This document shows positions 61,035 through 64,000 of a stretch of 64,000 nt of DNA, in pieces. The notes beneath the pieces were generated by a model, which was not told the origin of the DNA, searched no databases, and saw nothing but the letters and a program-made list of their open reading frames with translations. Location: assembly GCF_008271655.1 (NCBI RefSeq), contig NZ_VKKX01000022.1, positions 434,001 to 498,000 of the forward strand, in the 5' to 3' direction. This DNA is from Gemmobacter caeruleus (lineage in GTDB: Bacteria; Pseudomonadota; Alphaproteobacteria; Rhodobacterales; Rhodobacteraceae). Numbering within the stretch: the stretch's first letter is position 1; every line of letters begins with the position of its first letter. The position numbers and the translations under genes were made by a program.

Positions 61035-62390
61035 ATGGAACAGGAATCGCAACTCGCCCGGCTCGGTTTGTTCGACGCCCGGGTGCCCCGCTATACGAGC
61101 TACCCCACGGCGCCGCATTTCGGCGATGCCGTGTCGTCAGCACTATTTACCACCTGGATCGAGGCGATCCCGCCGGGGGCGGAGATCTCGCTCTATCTCC
61201 ATGTGCCGTTTTGCCGCAGGTTGTGCTGGTTCTGCGCCTGCCGCACGCAGGGCACCGCGACCGACGATCCGGTCATCGCCTATGTGGAGACGCTGAAAGC
61301 CGAACTGGCGCTGCTCAGGCGGCATCTGGCGCCGGGGGTGCGGCTCAGCCGGCTGCATTGGGGCGGCGGCACGCCCACGCTGTTGCAGCCCGGGCTGATC
61401 CGCGATCTGGCCGGCACGATCTTTGACATCGTGCCGATGGGTGAAGGCGCCGAATTCTCGGTCGAGATCGACCCGGACGAGGTCGATGCCGCGCGGCTGG
61501 ATGCGCTGGCGGCGGCGGGGATGAACCGCGCCTCGATCGGGGTGCAGGACTTCGACCCCGAAATCCAGAAAACCATCGGCCGGATCCAGCCCTATGAACT
61601 GACCCGCGATGTCGCGCTGATGATCCGCGACCGCGGGGTCAAAAGCCTGAATGCCGACATCCTCTATGGCCTGCCCTTCCAGACCCAGAGCCGCATCGCG
61701 GATTCGGTGCAAAAGCTGCTCAGCCTGTCGCCCGACCGCGTGGCGCTTTACGGCTATGCCCATGTGCCATGGATGAGCCGGCGCCAGCAGCTGATCCCCT
61801 CGGACGCGATCCCCACCCCGCAGGAGCGCCTGCGCCTGTTCGAGACCGCCGCGCAGTTGTTCGGCTGGGACGGCTATGAGGCGATCGGCATCGACCATTT
61901 CGCACGTCCCGATGACGGGCTGGCGGTGGCCGCGCGCGATGGCCGGCTGCGGCGCAATTTCCAGGGCTATACCGACGATACCGCACAGGTTCTGGTCGGG
62001 CTCGGCGCCTCGTCGATCTCGCGCTTTCCGCAAGGCTATGCGCAGAATGCCTCCGGCACCTCGGATTACACCAAATCGGTGCGCGCGGGCCGGTTCACCA
62101 CGCATCGCGGCCATGTCTTCACCCCAGATGACCGCCTGCGCGGCCGCATCATCGAGGCGCTGATGTGCGATTTCCGGGTGGAACGGGCGGAACTTCTGGC
62201 GCAATACGGCGCGACCGAGGCGCAGGTTCAGGCGATGTTCGCCGCCGCGCAGGCCCAGTTCGGCGACATGGTCCGGCTGGATGCGCAGGGCCTGTCGATC
62301 CCGCCGGCGGGGCGGCCGCTGACGCGCATGATCGCACGCGCCTTCGACGCCTATGACCAGAGCAAGGCCAAGCATTCGGCCGCGATCTGA
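61035..62390 (+). CDS. hemN: Oxygen-independent coproporphyrinogen III oxidase (radical SAM)
   Basis: A 451-residue radical SAM enzyme for anaerobic haem synthesis. The cluster motif is C60-x3-C64-x2-C67 in HVPFCRRLCWFCACRTQ; LHWGGGTPTLL, ASIGVQDFDPEIQKTIGRIQ and YGLPFQTQ are also typical. The ATG at MEQESQLARLG matches the family start (ARVPRYTSYPTAPHF follows). No ribosome binding site is visible, and the FNR box position predicts a start of transcription at the ATG itself. Confidence 0.95.
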   Translation: MEQESQLARLGLFDARVPRYTSYPTAPHFGDAVSSALFTTWIEAIPPGAEISLYLHVPFCRRLCWFCACRTQGTATDDPVIAYVETLKAELALLRRHLAPGVRLSRLHWGGGTPTLLQPGLIRDLAGTIFDIVPMGEGAEFSVEIDPDEVDAARLDALAAAGMNRASIGVQDFDPEIQKTIGRIQPYELTRDVALMIRDRGVKSLNADILYGLPFQTQSRIADSVQKLLSLSPDRVALYGYAHVPWMSRRQQLIPSDAIPTPQERLRLFETAAQLFGWDGYEAIGIDHFARPDDGLAVAARDGRLRRNFQGYTDDTAQVLVGLGASSISRFPQGYAQNASGTSDYTKSVRAGRFTTHRGHVFTPDDRLRGRIIEALMCDFRVERAELLAQYGATEAQVQAMFAAAQAQFGDMVRLDAQGLSIPPAGRPLTRMIARAFDAYDQSKAKHSAAI

Positions 62391-62408
62391 CCCCCTGCGC
62401 GACCGCGT

Positions 62409-62735
62409 TCAGTGGTCGCGCAGAAAATCGTCCTCGACCTCGGCCACGTCAAAGCCCATGGCCTCCAGCCCGGCCTCCAGGTTTTCGGCCAGATGCGGCA
62501 TGCCCATCAGATATTGATCGGTCGGCGCCGCGCGTTCGTTGAAGGCGGTTTCCACCGCATCCGCGAAATCGCCCGCTTCATAGACGCCACGCCCCACCCA
62601 GGCCAGTGCAACCAGATGCGCCTGTTCATCCTCGTTCAGGCCCTGAATGAAGGCGTGCAGCTCGCGCTCGCCCATATTGCCCTCACGCGACTGGTAGATG
62701 ATGTGCACGACCTTGGCAGGACTGATTTCAAGCAT
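62409..62735 (-). CDS. DUF3775 family protein
   Basis: A 108-residue acidic protein: MLEISPAKVVHIIYQSREGN, then LHAFIQGLNEDEQAHLVALA and WVGRGVYEAGDFADAVETAF. This matches DUF3775, a small family of unknown function in alphaproteobacteria. CAGGAGG lies just before the ATG. It converges on hemN with 18 bases between stops. Confidence 0.87.
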   Translation of the reverse strand: MLEISPAKVVHIIYQSREGNMGERELHAFIQGLNEDEQAHLVALAWVGRGVYEAGDFADAVETAFNERAAPTDQYLMGMPHLAENLEAGLEAMGFDVAEVEDDFLRDH

Positions 62736-62834
62736 TTGGGGCCTCCTGCCGGCGATGGTGCGCTTTCGCCGCGCGCGAGACAAGGGCCAAGATGCCCCGG
62801 ATTCGGTCACGCCCCGCGCCGGATGGATCGGGGG

Positions 62835-62864
62835 TTGACCGGGCCGGAAGAGGCCGCCCATAAA
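62835..62864 (+). promoter_or_regulatory. Possible promoter of the glutamate synthase-like gene
   Basis: TTGACC-N18-CATAAA, in the 240-base gap between the divergent DUF3775 and glutamate synthase-like genes. No other feature was seen in that gap. Confidence 0.4.
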
Positions 62865-62975
62865 TTAAGCAGGGCGGCACACCATGCCGGGCCGCCGCGG
62901 TCTTTACCTGTTCACGAAAGGTTCAGCTTTTGCTGTCAGGCCTGACGGACAGACACATGCCGGAGGAAGGGCTGA

Positions 62976-64000
62976 ATGTCTCAATATCTTCGACTGGCGA
63001 CGTTTGCGGGCAGCGTGATCGGCCTGTTCCTGTCGCTCTTGCTGCTGATCTGGTTCCCGGCGGCCTGGTGGATCGCGCTGCTCTGCGCGGGGCTGGTGCT
63101 GCTGGGGCTGCGTGATGTGACCCAGACCCGCCACGCCGTGCTGCGCAACTATCCGATCATCGGCCATTTCCGCTACTGGTTCGAGGATATCCGCCCCGAG
63201 ATCCGGCAATATCTGATCGAGGGCGACGAGGATGAGGTGCCTTTTTCGCGCGAACAGCGCGAAATCGTCTATCAGCGCGCCAAGAACGTGGAGGACAAGC
63301 GCCCCTTCGGCACCCGCAAGCGGGTTTATGACAGCGGATATCAATGGCTTACGCATTCGATCCGCCCGCGAAAGATCGACAGCAACGATTTCCGCGTGAC
63401 CATCGGCGGCCCCGATTGCAAGCAGCCCTATGACGCCTCGATCTACAACATTTCCGCCATGAGCTTTGGCGCGCTCTCGGCCAATGCGATCCTGGCGCTG
63501 AACAGCGGCGCCAGGAAGGGCGGCTTTGCCCATGACACCGGCGAGGGCGGCATCAGCCGCTATCACCGCCAGGGCGGCGGCGATCTGATCTGGGAACTGG
63601 GTTCGGGCTATTTCGGCGCGCGTGCAAAAGATGGCAGTTTCGATGCCGGCCGCTTTGCCGAAACCGCCGCCGATCCGCAGGTCAAGATGGTCGAGCTGAA
63701 ACTGTCGCAGGGTGCCAAGCCCGGTCAGGGCGGCGTGCTGCCCGGCGCCAAGATCACGCCCGAGATCTCTGAGGCGCGGGGCGTGCCCATGGGGGTGGAT
63801 TGCGTCTCGCCCGCTTCGCATTCGGCCTTTTCCACGCCGATCGAGATGATGGAATTCATCGCCAGGATGCGCGAACTGTCGGGCGGCAAACCGGCGGGGT
63901 TCAAGCTCTGCATCGGGCATCGGCGCGAATTCATGTGTATCGTCAAGGCGATGCTGGAAACCGGCATCACGCCCGACTTCATCGTGATCGACGGCAAGGA
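62976..64000 (+). CDS. FMN-binding glutamate synthase family membrane protein (3' end cut by window)
   Basis: At least 341 residues; the frame is open to the last base. Two N-terminal hydrophobic helices (FAGSVIGLFLSLLLLIWF and WWIALLCAGLVLLGL) are followed by the glutamate synthase central FMN domain: SIYNISAMSFGALSANAILA, GFAHDTGEGGISRYHRQGG and VKMVELKLSQGAKPGQGGVL. This is the stand-alone, membrane-anchored GltB-like family, whose reaction is unknown; it lacks the glutaminase domain. CGGAGGAAGG precedes the ATG. Confidence 0.9.
   Translation, partial: MSQYLRLATFAGSVIGLFLSLLLLIWFPAAWWIALLCAGLVLLGLRDVTQTRHAVLRNYPIIGHFRYWFEDIRPEIRQYLIEGDEDEVPFSREQREIVYQRAKNVEDKRPFGTRKRVYDSGYQWLTHSIRPRKIDSNDFRVTIGGPDCKQPYDASIYNISAMSFGALSANAILALNSGARKGGFAHDTGEGGISRYHRQGGGDLIWELGSGYFGARAKDGSFDAGRFAETAADPQVKMVELKLSQGAKPGQGGVLPGAKITPEISEARGVPMGVDCVSPASHSAFSTPIEMMEFIARMRELSGGKPAGFKLCIGHRREFMCIVKAMLETGITPDFIVIDGK

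Overview
The window is GC-rich, gene-dense bacterial chromosome from an alphaproteobacterium of the Rhodobacteraceae/Paracoccaceae (Rhodobacter-like) group. The case rests on gene content and regulatory grammar. There is a ccoNOQP-ccoGHIS cbb3 oxidase locus with fnrL and hemN and TTGAT-N4-ATCAA FNR boxes, a nepR-ecfG/phyR general stress locus with GGAAC-N16-CGTT promoters, a CIRCE-controlled groESL, and family-typical small proteins (DUF1150, DUF3775). The genus cannot be fixed from the sequence alone. No tRNA, rRNA, IS element, prophage or CRISPR array was seen. Both edges cut genes: lgt at the 5' end and an FMN-binding glutamate synthase family gene at the 3' end.

Layout. 0-12 kb is housekeeping: lgt, a MidA-type methyltransferase, pgeF, an unidentified structured intergenic stretch, an Lrp regulator, trxB, DUF1150-hsp20, purEK, a DMT exporter and groESL. 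12-19 kb holds a TraB/GumN protein, a 2,4-dienoyl-CoA reductase, and a metal-stress module: a bufferin (DUF2282) precursor with its DUF692 and DUF2063 maturation partners and a DoxX protein, divergent from an ECF sigma factor and NrsF-type anti-sigma factor. Both sides of that module start from identical GTAACG-N16-CGAA promoters. 19-25 kb is nutrient uptake: modEABC and a TPP-riboswitch-controlled thiBPQ. 25-34 kb is a xylose operon (xylFHG, xylA, divergent xylR) that runs by overlapping codons into a Tat-exported vanadium-haloperoxidase-like protein and a secreted FG-GAP/CRTAC1 protein.

35-43 kb is a general-stress island. ecfG, nepR and phyR sit with two HWE/HisKA_2-type kinases and a set of small envelope or stress proteins (lipoprotein, DUF1328, CsbD, several unknowns). 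At least six of these transcription units have recognisable EcfG promoters, so the controller and part of its regulon are side by side. 43-48 kb carries hemC, hemE, an Imm10-like small protein, a second DMT transporter and an aminotransferase.

48-62.4 kb is the micro-oxic respiration region: ccoGHIS (copper and haem maturation), DUF2270, a LysR regulator with a divergent 50-residue protein, ccoNOQP, a universal stress protein, fnrL and hemN. Five FNR boxes lie here. Four are at expected promoters. One lies between convergent genes, exactly placed to drive a roughly 75-nt RNA ending in a strong terminator. Haem synthesis (hemC, hemE, hemN), copper handling (CcoG, CcoI, bufferin module) and the haem-copper oxidase are therefore physically close.
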